Assembly (NCBI RefSeq): GCF_022179125.1
Contig: NZ_BPQG01000044.1
Span: 1 to 64,000, forward strand
Origin: Methylobacterium cerastii
GTDB taxonomy: Bacteria; Pseudomonadota; Alphaproteobacteria; Rhizobiales; Beijerinckiaceae
Length of the DNA stretch: 64,000 nt
Direction of reading: 5' to 3'
Shown: positions 54,169-61,689 of the stretch, one piece after another
Layout of the letters: every line of letters begins with the position of its first letter
How positions within the stretch are numbered: the first letter of the stretch is position 1
The notes under the pieces: model-generated
What the model was told of the DNA's origin: nothing
Database searches by the model: none
Seen by the model: the letters and a program-made list of their open reading frames with translations, nothing else
Made by a program: the position numbers and the translations under genes

Positions 54169-54184
54169 TAAGGTGAACACCTTA
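54169..54184. promoter_or_regulatory. Palindromic operator TAAGGTGAACACCTTA
   Basis: TAAGGTG and CACCTTA are perfect inverted copies around a 2-bp centre. The site lies 40 bp before the monooxygenase start and 114 bp before tetR. It is the probable binding site of the adjacent TetR protein; AT-richer flanks (CTTGTATTTAAGG) suggest overlap with the monooxygenase promoter. Confidence 0.75.
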
Positions 54185-54297
54185 TGGACGTCAACGGGCG
54201 GGCGCCGTAGAACGCCCTTGGTGCCGGTGACGGGGCCGAACGCGGCCGGGCCGCGCGGGACCGCAAGCGGGTCCACCGCCCGTGGCAGGCAGGTCGA

Positions 54298-55023
54298 ATG
54301 AAGCGTCGCAGGTCGGATCGGGCAGCGCAGGAACCGGGAGACGCGGCTCGCCCCGTCACGCGCGCCGCGCGGGCGAAGGCGCCGGCCGGTGAAACGGCCG
54401 AAGGCGCACCGAAGCGGACCGGCACGCGCGCGCGCGTCCTCGCGACGTGCCGCGACCTGTTCAACGAGCGCGGGCCTGCCGCGGTCACCACCGCCGAGAT
54501 CGCCGCCGCGGTCGGCATCAACGAGGGCAACCTGTACTATCACTTCCAGCGCAAGGAGCAGATCCTGGAGGCGCTGTTCTCCGACTTCGAGCGCCGGCTG
54601 GAGGCGGTGGCCACCGCCCACGCCACGGCGGACGGTCGGGCGCGCTACGCCCCCTACCTCGCCGGCTGGTTCACGCTGATGTGGGAGTGGCGCTTCTTCT
54701 ACCGCGACGGCGGCACGATCTTCCGGCTCGCCCCGTCCCTGCGGCCGCGGCTAAAGAGCCTGAGCGACGCCGGCCAGGACCACGTCCGGCAGGCGCTGGC
54801 AGGCATGAAGGCGGCGGGGCTGCTCAGCGCAGGCACCGCCGAGACCGAGCACCTGATCGTTAACGCCTGGATCGTCTCGACCTACTGGATCGACTACCTG
54901 CGTTCGCGCCGCGGCCTCGACGAGGTTCGGCGCGAGCACCTGGACTGGGGTGCGGCCCAGGTGGCGAGCCTGTTCCGGCCCTACCTGACCGAGGCCGGGC
55001 TCGCCGCGGCAGAGCTGGGCTGA
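54298..55023 (+). CDS. TetR/AcrR family transcriptional regulator
   Basis: A 241-residue TetR protein with an extended, basic, Ala/Pro-rich N-terminus (about 1-42). The helix-turn-helix is at about 45-95 (RVLATCRDLFNERGPAAVTTAEIAAAVGINEGNLYYHFQRKEQIL), with the YYHF recognition end. The C-terminal part is rich in Trp/Phe (GWFTLMWEWRFFYRDG; NAWIVSTYWIDYL), suggesting a hydrophobic ligand pocket. It is divergent from the monooxygenase/SDR genes and probably controls them through the palindrome at 54169. Confidence 0.9.
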   Translation: MKRRRSDRAAQEPGDAARPVTRAARAKAPAGETAEGAPKRTGTRARVLATCRDLFNERGPAAVTTAEIAAAVGINEGNLYYHFQRKEQILEALFSDFERRLEAVATAHATADGRARYAPYLAGWFTLMWEWRFFYRDGGTIFRLAPSLRPRLKSLSDAGQDHVRQALAGMKAAGLLSAGTAETEHLIVNAWIVSTYWIDYLRSRRGLDEVRREHLDWGAAQVASLFRPYLTEAGLAAAELG

Positions 55024-55048
55024 GCGCGCATCGGCCGCGACGAAAGCC

Positions 55049-55068
55049 GCCCTCCCCCGGGGGAGGGC
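55049..55068. terminator. Perfect 20-bp palindrome between tetR and sodB
   Basis: GCCCTCCCCC joined directly to GGGGGAGGGC. It lies between convergent genes ending at 55023 and 55083 and may stop both transcripts, but there is no T-run. Confidence 0.5.
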
Positions 55069-55082
55069 GATGTCGCGACGCC

Positions 55083-55682
55083 TCAGGCGGTCGCCTCGGC
55101 GTACATCTTCTCAACGTGCTCCCAGTTCACGAGGTTCTCGAGGAACGCCTTGAGGTAGTCGGGGCGACGGTTGCGGTAGTCGATGTAGTAGGAGTGCTCC
55201 CACACGTCGCAGCCGAGAATCGGCTTGGCGCCGTGTACCAGCGGGTTCTCGCCGTTCGGGGTCTTCATGATCGCGAGCTTGCCGTCCTTGACCGCGAGCC
55301 AGGCCCAGCCCGAGCCGAACTGGCCGATGCCGGCCTGGATGAAGTCCGCCTTGAACTTCTCGGCGCCGCCGAGATCCTCGTCGATCTTCTTGGCGAGGGT
55401 GCCCGGGATCGCACCGCCGCCGTTGGGCTTCATCCACTGCCAGAAGTGCAGGTGGTTGAAGTGCTGGCCGGCGTTGTTGAACAGCGGCTGGTTGTTGCCG
55501 TAGGACGCCTTGACGATCTCCTCGACGCTCTTGCCCTCGAGACCGGTGCCTTCGAGCAGCTTGTTGCCGGTGTCGACGTAGGCCTTGTGGTGCTTGTCGT
55601 GGTGGAACTCGAGGGTTTCCTTCGACATGTAAGGGGCCAGCGCGTCGTAGGCGTAGGGCAGTTCCGGCAGGGTGAAGGTCAT
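55083..55682 (-). CDS. sodB: Superoxide dismutase, Fe type
   Basis: Converts superoxide to hydrogen peroxide and oxygen in the cytosol. It has 199 residues, standard length. The metal ligands are His27 (EFHHDKHH), His77 (GQHFNHLHFW), Asp159 and His163 (CDVWEHSYYIDYR). Gln73, in NNAGQHFNH, is the position that separates Fe enzymes from Mn enzymes, so iron is the likelier metal. ATG 55682 begins MTFTLPELPY. The divergent spacer (242 bp) to the next gene holds a 16-bp palindrome. Confidence 0.96.
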   Translation of the reverse strand: MTFTLPELPYAYDALAPYMSKETLEFHHDKHHKAYVDTGNKLLEGTGLEGKSVEEIVKASYGNNQPLFNNAGQHFNHLHFWQWMKPNGGGAIPGTLAKKIDEDLGGAEKFKADFIQAGIGQFGSGWAWLAVKDGKLAIMKTPNGENPLVHGAKPILGCDVWEHSYYIDYRNRRPDYLKAFLENLVNWEHVEKMYAEATA

Positions 55683-55855
55683 GGGATTCTCCGTCTTGTC
55701 GAACGCAGGGGTGCGGGCGTCCGACCGGAGGCCGCGCACCGCGCTCGACGGGGCAACGACCCGGTAGGTAAGTCGGCCTTCCTTCCGCGGCAACGCCGGA
55801 TCGGGAACGAAGTCCGTGGAAACCGCCACGCCGGTCCGCCGGACGGGGCTTGGTT

Positions 55856-55871
55856 GCGTTTTGCAAAACGC
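55856..55871. promoter_or_regulatory. Perfect palindrome GCGTTTTGCAAAACGC
   Basis: A 16-bp perfect palindrome in the spacer between sodB (start 55682) and the divergent membrane-protein gene (start 55925). It lies 54 bp before the latter. A dimeric regulator site is likely; no regulator gene is beside it. Confidence 0.55.
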
Positions 55872-55924
55872 CGACAAGGTCTTACTACGGGTCTGGCGTA
55901 TCCGGCCCCGATTTCGAGAGTTCC

Positions 55925-56812
55925 ATGATCATTGCGCTGTTCGCGCTGAGTGCCGCCATGGTGATCGGCGGCGTCGTCGCGGTGATCCAGGGGTTTCCCT
56001 TCGTTCGCCTCGAGAGCGGCCTCTCCATGGTGATCGCGGGCGCCACCGTCGCCTCGGCCGGGGCGGTGCTCTCCGGGCTCGCGGTGGTGGCCATGGGCCT
56101 GCGCCGGGTCGCCCACGCCTTCGACGCCCGCCGCATCGTCGACGCCGTCGGCACGATCCAGGACGGGGTGCGCCTGCCGCCGGCGGCGCCCGCGCCCCTC
56201 GTCGACCCGTTTCCGGCGGCGCCCGCCACGGCCGACCCGGCGCCGGGCCGCCCGACGCTGCCGAGCGTCGTGGACCCCGCCGTCGGCGCCGGCCTCCTCG
56301 GCGGCCAGACCCGCGCCGACCCGGCCTTCGCGGAAGCCTACGCCGAGCCGGCCATCCCCGAGCCCGTGCCGGCCGCGGCGCACGAAACTCATGAGCAAGA
56401 GACGCTTGAGCATGAGGTCGTCGAGCATGGCCCGATCGCGCATCCGCCAGCCGACGCGCAGGCGGAGCCGGAACTGCCGCTCCCCGGCCTGACCCCGCCG
56501 GAGCCCGAGGCAGCCCCGCCTGCGCCGCCGCCTCCGCCCGCCTCGCCCCCCGAGCCGGAGGACGACCTGTTCGCCCCGGCCGAGCCGGCCCTGCGCCCGA
56601 GCCTCGACGCCGAGCCCGCAAAGGCGGCCCCGGAGCCTGCGGCCCGCGAGGTGGTCGGCCGCTATGCGTCGGGCGGCAACACCTACGTGATGTACGCCGA
56701 CGGCGCGATCGAAGCCGACACCCCGCAGGGCCGCTTCACCTTCGCCTCCCTCGACGAGCTGAAGGCCTTCGTCGAAGCCGGCGGCGAAGGCGGCAACCGC
56801 GGCGCGGCCTGA
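55925..56812 (+). CDS. Membrane-anchored Pro/Ala/Glu-rich protein
   Basis: A 295-residue protein. Two N-terminal membrane helices (about 3-22 and 33-58, MIIALFALSAAMVIGGVVAV and GLSMVIAGATVASAGAVLSG) are followed by a long acidic Pro/Ala-rich region (about 85-235) likely to be disordered. It ends in a compact conserved-looking segment (VVGRYASGGNTYVMYADGAIEADTPQGRFTFASLDELKAFVEAG). That last module looks like a small beta unit reading out a surface epitope. No named family known to me. ATG 55925 begins the first helix. Confidence 0.7.
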   Translation: MIIALFALSAAMVIGGVVAVIQGFPFVRLESGLSMVIAGATVASAGAVLSGLAVVAMGLRRVAHAFDARRIVDAVGTIQDGVRLPPAAPAPLVDPFPAAPATADPAPGRPTLPSVVDPAVGAGLLGGQTRADPAFAEAYAEPAIPEPVPAAAHETHEQETLEHEVVEHGPIAHPPADAQAEPELPLPGLTPPEPEAAPPAPPPPPASPPEPEDDLFAPAEPALRPSLDAEPAKAAPEPAAREVVGRYASGGNTYVMYADGAIEADTPQGRFTFASLDELKAFVEAGGEGGNRGAA

Positions 56813-56920
56813 GGTAGGTCGCGGGCCACCCTCCCCCGCAGAGGAGGGAGGAAAGGGTGGCGACTGCGCCTACGCGACGCGTGAACCCGTAGTTCCGGCC
56901 GCAAGAGGGCGTCGAGCGGC

Positions 56921-58708
56921 TCAGCCCGGCGGGTCGAGACCGGGGTTGCGGACGGGGAGGGGGGCCAGCATCGTCAGGGCGAAGCCGTCCTGGGCGTAGA
57001 GGGTCTCGACCTCGGCTTGGACCTGCGTGGTGAGCACCCGCTGCAGCAGGCGCGAGCCGAAACCCTGGCGGCGGGGCGGCTCCACCGGCGGGCCGCCGCT
57101 TTCGCGCCAGGCGAAATGCAGCATCCCGGCGGAGCCGCCCGACAGGATGGTCCAGGCGACCGAGATCCGCCCGCGGCGGTTGGAAAGTGCGCCGTACTTC
57201 GCCGCGTTGGTGGTGAGCTCGTGGATCGCCATGCCGATCGGCACCGCGATCTCAGAGGGCAGCGCCGTGTCCGGCCCGTCCAGCGTGATGCGGCCGTCCA
57301 AGGCGCCGTCCCCCTCGCCGGCCTCGCCCTCCCGCGTCTGCGCCTCGGCGTAGGGGCGCAGCTCGCTGAGCAGCAGCGTGCGCAGGTCCGCGGTCTGCCA
57401 GGTCGCCTCGGTAAGTACCGAATGGGTGTGGGCGAGCGACTTGATGCGGCCGACGAAGGCTTCATAGAAGCTGTCGATGCTCGACGCCGTCCGCGCGGTC
57501 GAGCCGACGATCGCCTGCACCGTGGCCAGGGTGTTCTTCACCCGGTGGTGCAGCTCGCGGATCAGCAGCGCCTGGCGCTCCTCGGCGAGCCGCTGGTCGG
57601 TGACGTCGGCGACGAGGCCGATCAACCGCCGCGGCAGCCGGTTCGGGGCGTCGCGCTCGAAGCGGCCGGCGAGGTCGATGGTGCGCCACGCGCCGTCGCT
57701 GCGGCGGCGGATGCGGCCGGTGGTGTGCAGGATCGCGTCGTCGCGCAGGGCCTGCGAGATCGCCAGCCGCACGCTCGCCCGGTCGTCCGGGTGCAGCGTG
57801 TCGCGCAAGAACTCGGATTTGCCGATGGTGCCGTCCTCGGGCGCGTGCCCGAAGATCTCGAACATCCGCTCGTTCTCCCAGATCGCGTGGTCCTCGAGCA
57901 TGTGCCACTCGAAGATCCCAAGCCTGGCGACCGTGGTGGCGACCCGCAGGCGCTGGTCGCGGGCGACCAGGCCGTCGCGCGCCTCGACCCGCGTGGTCAC
58001 GTCCTGCACCACGCCGACCATGCCGGTGCGGCGCCCGTCGGCGGCGTGGACCGGGCGGCCGCGCACGGCGAGGACGACCTCGCGCCCATCCGCCTCCCGC
58101 GTCAGGCGGGTCTCGAAGCGGTAGGCGCCGTCGCGCGCCATCGCGTCCCGGACCACGGCCTGGAGGCGTTCGGGCTCGCCGGCGGAGAGGCCGGCGCGCA
58201 GGATGTCCCAGGTCGCGGAGTCGCCGGGGGGATGGCCGAGGATCTGCGCGGCACGGCGCGACAGCACGAGGCGCCCGGTGGCCTGCTCCCAGCGCCATTC
58301 GCCGAGACCCGCGGCGGCGAGGTCCTGGCGGTTCTCCTCGGAGCGCGCCGCCTCGTCGGCGTCGACGGCCTCGACCACGAGAACCGTGCCGCCGGCGCCG
58401 GAGCGGCGCACCCGCACCTCCACCGAGCCGCCGCCGGCATGGAGCCAGGGATGGATGCCATCGGCGATCCGGCCGCCGCCGACGAGGTCGGAGGCCGGCT
58501 TTCCCGACAGCGCACCAGGGGCGTGGCCGAGCAGGGCGCAGAGTGCGGGGTTGGCCTCAAGGATCTGCGCGCCATCCTCGGACAGCACGGCGAGCCCGAT
58601 GGCCGCCGCCTCGAAGGCTGCGTGGCGCGGGTCGGCCGCCGGGCCGTGCAAGCCGCCTACCGGGCCGTGCAAGCCGCCTACTGGGCCGTGATCGTCCCTG
58701 TCGGTCAC
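56921..58708 (-). CDS. PAS-PAS-PAS HWE histidine kinase
   Basis: A soluble sensor kinase of 595 residues. After a short Gly/His repeat leader come three PAS domains (about 35-130, 135-240, 255-375; the third has FEWHMLEDHAIWENERMFEIFG and LHPDDRASV), then the HWE-type dimerisation/phospho-acceptor block ELHHRVKNTLATVQAIV and the ATP-binding domain with HELTTNAAKYGAL and the WRE of FAWRESGGP, the residues that name the class. No receiver or response regulator is adjacent. HWE kinases in Rhizobiales often serve light sensing or the general stress response. GTG 58708 is chosen because GAGGGG lies five bases upstream; GTG 58765 is the alternative. Confidence 0.88.
   Translation of the reverse strand: MTDRDDHGPVGGLHGPVGGLHGPAADPRHAAFEAAAIGLAVLSEDGAQILEANPALCALLGHAPGALSGKPASDLVGGGRIADGIHPWLHAGGGSVEVRVRRSGAGGTVLVVEAVDADEAARSEENRQDLAAAGLGEWRWEQATGRLVLSRRAAQILGHPPGDSATWDILRAGLSAGEPERLQAVVRDAMARDGAYRFETRLTREADGREVVLAVRGRPVHAADGRRTGMVGVVQDVTTRVEARDGLVARDQRLRVATTVARLGIFEWHMLEDHAIWENERMFEIFGHAPEDGTIGKSEFLRDTLHPDDRASVRLAISQALRDDAILHTTGRIRRRSDGAWRTIDLAGRFERDAPNRLPRRLIGLVADVTDQRLAEERQALLIRELHHRVKNTLATVQAIVGSTARTASSIDSFYEAFVGRIKSLAHTHSVLTEATWQTADLRTLLLSELRPYAEAQTREGEAGEGDGALDGRITLDGPDTALPSEIAVPIGMAIHELTTNAAKYGALSNRRGRISVAWTILSGGSAGMLHFAWRESGGPPVEPPRRQGFGSRLLQRVLTTQVQAEVETLYAQDGFALTMLAPLPVRNPGLDPPG
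58644..58692. repeat. 21-bp tandem repeat in the kinase N-terminus
   Basis: The unit GGGCCGTGCAAGCCGCCTAC is repeated about 2.3 times, encoding GPVGGLH twice in a row on the - strand. It is in frame, so copy-number change would only lengthen or shorten the leader before the first PAS domain. Confidence 0.8.
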
Positions 58709-58776
58709 ACCGTCCCCTCGAACGCGCGGTCGCGCCGTCTCGAAAAGCGTCGCCCCGGTGGGCACGCCCGTTGGGC

Positions 58777-58822
58777 GCCCCGGCTGGGCGAGAGCAAGAT
58801 GGGGCCGGCGCCCAGCCGGGGC
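58777..58822. repeat. 14-bp perfect inverted repeat in the spacer before the kinase
   Basis: GCCCCGGCTGGGCG (58777-58790) and CGCCCAGCCGGGGC (58809-58822) around an 18-base loop. It lies between trmB (ends 58887) and the kinase on the - strand. It has no T-run, so it is either a weak terminator for trmB or a structured 5' leader of the kinase. Confidence 0.7.
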
Positions 58823-58886
58823 AAGCCGTCGGGCGCCCTCTGCGGCTTCGACAACAGCTTAGTTTGCCCGCCGCCCCGATTTTACC

Positions 58887-59603
58887 TTACGCGATGCGCT
58901 CGAATTCCAGGTAGGTCGGGCGGCGCCCGGCCACGATCGCCTTGGCCTCGTAGCGGGTACCGGGCCAGCCGGAATAGGGCTGCGTCCAGTCGGCGGCCTT
59001 GCGCGCCGTCCAGCGCAACGCGGGGCAGCGGGCGGTGCGCACCAGGGTCCAGCCGACGTAGTCGTCGATGTCGCTGGCGAAGCGGAACAGGCCGCCGGGA
59101 CGCAGCACGCGGGCGATCTCGGCGAGCGATTCGTCCGAGACGAACCGGCGCTTGCGCTGGCGTCGCTTGGGCCAGGGATCGGGATAGAGCAGGTAGACCC
59201 GCGCGAGGCAGGCATCCGGCAGGGCCGCGAGCAGCGGCGACACGTCCTCGTCGCGGATGCGGACGTTGCGCAAGCCGCGCTCGTCGACGGCGCGCAGCAG
59301 CTTCGCGACGCCGTTGACGAAGGGCTCGGCGCCGACGATGCCGATGTCGGAATGGGCTTCGGCCTGAGCCGCCAGGTGCTCGCCTCCGCCGAACCCGATC
59401 TCGAGCCAGACCTCGGACGGACCGTCTGCGATGCCGGGAAACAGCGTCGCCGGATCGAGGCGGCCCTCGGCGGGCGGCGCGACGCGCAGGCGCGGCAGCA
59501 GCTCGGCAAGGCGCTGCTCCTGCAGCCCGCGCAGGCGCTTACCCTTGCGGCGGCCGAAGAAGGCCCGCTCGGGGGCGTCGGCCGGGGGGCTGGTTTCGGT
59601 CAC
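58887..59603 (-). CDS. trmB: tRNA (guanine-N7)-methyltransferase
   Basis: Puts the m7G46 mark on tRNA variable loops using SAM. It has 238 residues. Motif I is VWLEIGFGGGEHL (about 66-78); later come the acidic EPFVNGVAKLL and the family hallmark YLLYPDPWPKRRQRKRRF. GTG 59603 begins VTETSPPADAP; an earlier in-frame start is not supported. It follows metK by 83 bp, a hairpin (59641-59667) lying between. The order XRE-metK-trmB is conserved in Rhizobiales, fitting an enzyme that uses the product of its neighbour. Confidence 0.95.
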   Translation of the reverse strand: MTETSPPADAPERAFFGRRKGKRLRGLQEQRLAELLPRLRVAPPAEGRLDPATLFPGIADGPSEVWLEIGFGGGEHLAAQAEAHSDIGIVGAEPFVNGVAKLLRAVDERGLRNVRIRDEDVSPLLAALPDACLARVYLLYPDPWPKRRQRKRRFVSDESLAEIARVLRPGGLFRFASDIDDYVGWTLVRTARCPALRWTARKAADWTQPYSGWPGTRYEAKAIVAGRRPTYLEFERIA

Positions 59604-59640
59604 GGCCGGGCTCGGGTGTTCGAAGAAGACGCGACGCGCT

Positions 59641-59667
59641 TTCCCTCCCCCGCAGAGGGGGAGGGAA
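59641..59667. terminator. Hairpin between metK and trmB
   Basis: TTCCCTCCCC (59641-59650) pairs with GGGGAGGGAA (59658-59667). It lies 20 bp beyond the metK stop. It may act as an attenuator lowering trmB expression relative to metK. Confidence 0.55.
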
Positions 59668-59686
59668 GACCCGCGCGGTGGAAGCC

Positions 59687-60865
59687 TTACGCCAGGGCCG
59701 ACTTCAGCTTCTCGGCGAGGTCCGTGCGCTCCCAGGAGAAGCCGCCGTCGGCATCCGGCGCGCGGCCGAAATGGCCGTAGGCCGAGGTGCGGGCGTAGAT
59801 CGGCTTGTTCAGGCCGAGCGCGAGGCGGATGCCGCGGGGCGAGAGGTCGAGGGCGTCCATCAGCACGCCCTCCAGCTTGGCCTCGTCGACCTTGCCGGTG
59901 CCGTGCAGGTCCACGTAGATCGAGAGCGGCTTGGCCACGCCGATGGCGTAGGCGAGCTGGATCGTGGCGCGCGAGGCGAGGCCCGCCGCGACGACGTTCT
60001 TGGCGAGATACCGCGCCGCGTAGGCCGCCGAGCGATCGACCTTGGTCGGGTCCTTGCCCGAGAACGCGCCGCCGCCGTGAGGCGCCGCGCCGCCGTAGGT
60101 GTCGACGATGATCTTGCGGCCGGTGAGGCCGGCATCGCCGTCCGGGCCGCCAATGACGAACTTGCCGGTCGGGTTCACGTGCCAGACCGTGCCCTCGTTG
60201 ATCCAACCCTCGGGCAAAGCCGCGCGGATGTAGGGCTCGACGATGGCGCGCACGTCGGCCGAATCGAGCGACTCGTCTAGGTGCTGGGTCGAGAGCACGA
60301 TCTGCGTCGCCTCGACAGGGCGGCCGTTGGCGTAGCGCACCGTGACCTGGCTCTTGGCGTCGGGCCCGAGCTTGGCCGCATCCCCCTGCTTCGCCTTGCG
60401 GGCGTCAGCGAGGTCCTTGAGGATCTTGTGGGCGTAGAAGATCGGGGCCGGCATCAACTCCGGGGTCTCGTCGGCGGCGTAGCCGAACATGATCCCCTGG
60501 TCGCCCGCGCCCTCGTCCTTGTTGCCGGCCGCGTCCACGCCCTGGGCGATGTCGGCCGACTGGGCGTGCAGGTAGATCTGCACCTCGTTGTTCTTCCAGT
60601 GGAACCCGGCCTGCTCGTAGCCGATGTCCTTCACCGCCTCGCGGGAGAGTTCTTCCAGGTCCTTGAAGGTCACCGAGTCGGGGCCGCGGACCTCGCCGGC
60701 GATCACGACGCGGTTGGTCGTGGTCAGCGTCTCGACGCCGAGGCGGGCTTCGGGCATCGCGGCGATATAGGCATCCACCACGGTGTCGGAGATCCGGTCG
60801 CTCACCTTATCGGGGTGGCCCTCGGAGACGGACTCGCTGGTGAAGAGGAAGTCTGAACGCGGCAT
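59687..60865 (-). CDS. metK: S-adenosylmethionine synthase
   Basis: Makes SAM from methionine and ATP. It has 392 residues. Signatures: [18 protein letters not shown] at the start, [12 protein letters not shown] (about 120-131), and [19 protein letters not shown] (about 262-280). ATG 60865 begins [13 protein letters not shown]; earlier codons belong to the leader. The 5' leader is strongly structured and may regulate translation. An XRE regulator lies upstream on the same strand and trmB downstream. Confidence 0.97.
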   Translation of the reverse strand: MPRSDFLFTSESVSEGHPDKVSDRISDTVVDAYIAAMPEARLGVETLTTTNRVVIAGEVRGPDSVTFKDLEELSREAVKDIGYEQAGFHWKNNEVQIYLHAQSADIAQGVDAAGNKDEGAGDQGIMFGYAADETPELMPAPIFYAHKILKDLADARKAKQGDAAKLGPDAKSQVTVRYANGRPVEATQIVLSTQHLDESLDSADVRAIVEPYIRAALPEGWINEGTVWHVNPTGKFVIGGPDGDAGLTGRKIIVDTYGGAAPHGGGAFSGKDPTKVDRSAAYAARYLAKNVVAAGLASRATIQLAYAIGVAKPLSIYVDLHGTGKVDEAKLEGVLMDALDLSPRGIRLALGLNKPIYARTSAYGHFGRAPDADGGFSWERTDLAEKLKSALA

Positions 60866-60965
60866 TGTCGGGGCACCCCGGTTGGCGGGTGCGCCTTCCT
60901 GAAATCGCGGCGCTTGACCCGGTCGTGAGGGCCGGGGTTCTGGCACCGGCTTCCCCCAGGGTCAA
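60866..60965 (-). promoter_or_regulatory. Structured metK leader, candidate RNA regulator
   Basis: On the metK strand the leader has an outer stem (TTGACCC at 60965-60959 pairing with GGGTCAA at 60920-60914) that encloses GC-rich hairpins (for example GCCGG...CCGGC). Next to the start codon is another hairpin, GCACCC / GGGTGC, whose 3' arm (GGGGTGCCCC) covers the only Shine-Dalgarno-like sequence. This layout fits an RNA switch with a ribosome-site platform. I cannot match it to a named SAM riboswitch class. Confidence 0.4.
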
Positions 60966-61049
60966 GGTGGAATGCCGATCGGATCCGCTATACCGCACGA
61001 AGCGGACGCTAGATCGGTACAGTGGTGCGCCGAAGCGGGATCGACGGCG

Positions 61050-61454
61050 TCAGCCGCTCAGCTTGCGCTCGAGGGCCTGGACCGCGGCGGCGAAGTCGCG
61101 GCGCGTGTCGGCCGAGCAGTTCTCGGCGACGTGGCGGGCGACCATCTCGGCCACGCTCTGCCAGCCGCCCTCGAGCGGGCGCTGCGGCGCGTCGGCGAAG
61201 CCCTCGACGGCGTGGTCCTCGTCGCGGGGCATGCCGCTGAAGAAGTGGTCGAGGGGCACGCCGGTCATGCGCGAGAAGATGTCGAGATGGATCGCGCTGA
61301 TGCGATTGGTACCCTTCTCGTACTTCTGCAGCTGGGCCGCCGACATGCCGAAGCTCTGGGCGACGCGGCGCTGGGTCAGCGACGCCTTGCGCCGCTGCTC
61401 CGCGATGCGCTGCCCGACATAAACGTCCCGTTGATCCGTCTTCTGTCCAGCCAT
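61050..61454 (-). CDS. XRE-family helix-turn-helix regulator
   Basis: A 134-residue regulator. The Cro/CI-type HTH is at about 12-65 (VGQRIAEQRRKASLTQRRVAQSFGMSAAQLQKYEKGTNRISA), followed by a C-terminal helical tail. ATG 61454 begins MAGQKTDQRD. It lies upstream of metK on the same strand in a conserved Rhizobiales order, where lnt often precedes it; here tex is next instead. A role in controlling methionine/SAM genes is an inference from position. Confidence 0.9.
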   Translation of the reverse strand: MAGQKTDQRDVYVGQRIAEQRRKASLTQRRVAQSFGMSAAQLQKYEKGTNRISAIHLDIFSRMTGVPLDHFFSGMPRDEDHAVEGFADAPQRPLEGGWQSVAEMVARHVAENCSADTRRDFAAAVQALERKLSG

Positions 61455-61633
61455 CACTCGTCTCGCGTGCGCGCCCCCAAGGGCCCGGAACATCGGTCGT
61501 CCACGACCTCGCCGTGCCTAAGCTTAACCGCCCCCGCAGGTCTTGTCACCTTCGTAACCGGTTGGATATTCAAAGGTATCCCCCGCGGCCCGGTCTTCGG
61601 CCGCCCGCGTCAGCAAGCCTGGACCGTACTGGT

Positions 61634-61660
61634 AAAAATTTCGTTGCCGTAGCAACGGTT
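61634..61660 (-). terminator. Terminator of tex
   Basis: On the - strand CGTTGC-TACG-GCAACG is followed by AAATTTTT, an intrinsic terminator placed about 30 bp after the tex stop. Confidence 0.7.
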
Positions 61661-61689
61661 TCGCTCGAGCAGGCGTGTGCACGGCGCCG

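Noticed and set aside
60866-60965. Named SAM-II or SAM/SAH riboswitch
   Set aside because: The characteristic conserved strings of those classes were not found by eye, so only a generic structured leader is claimed.
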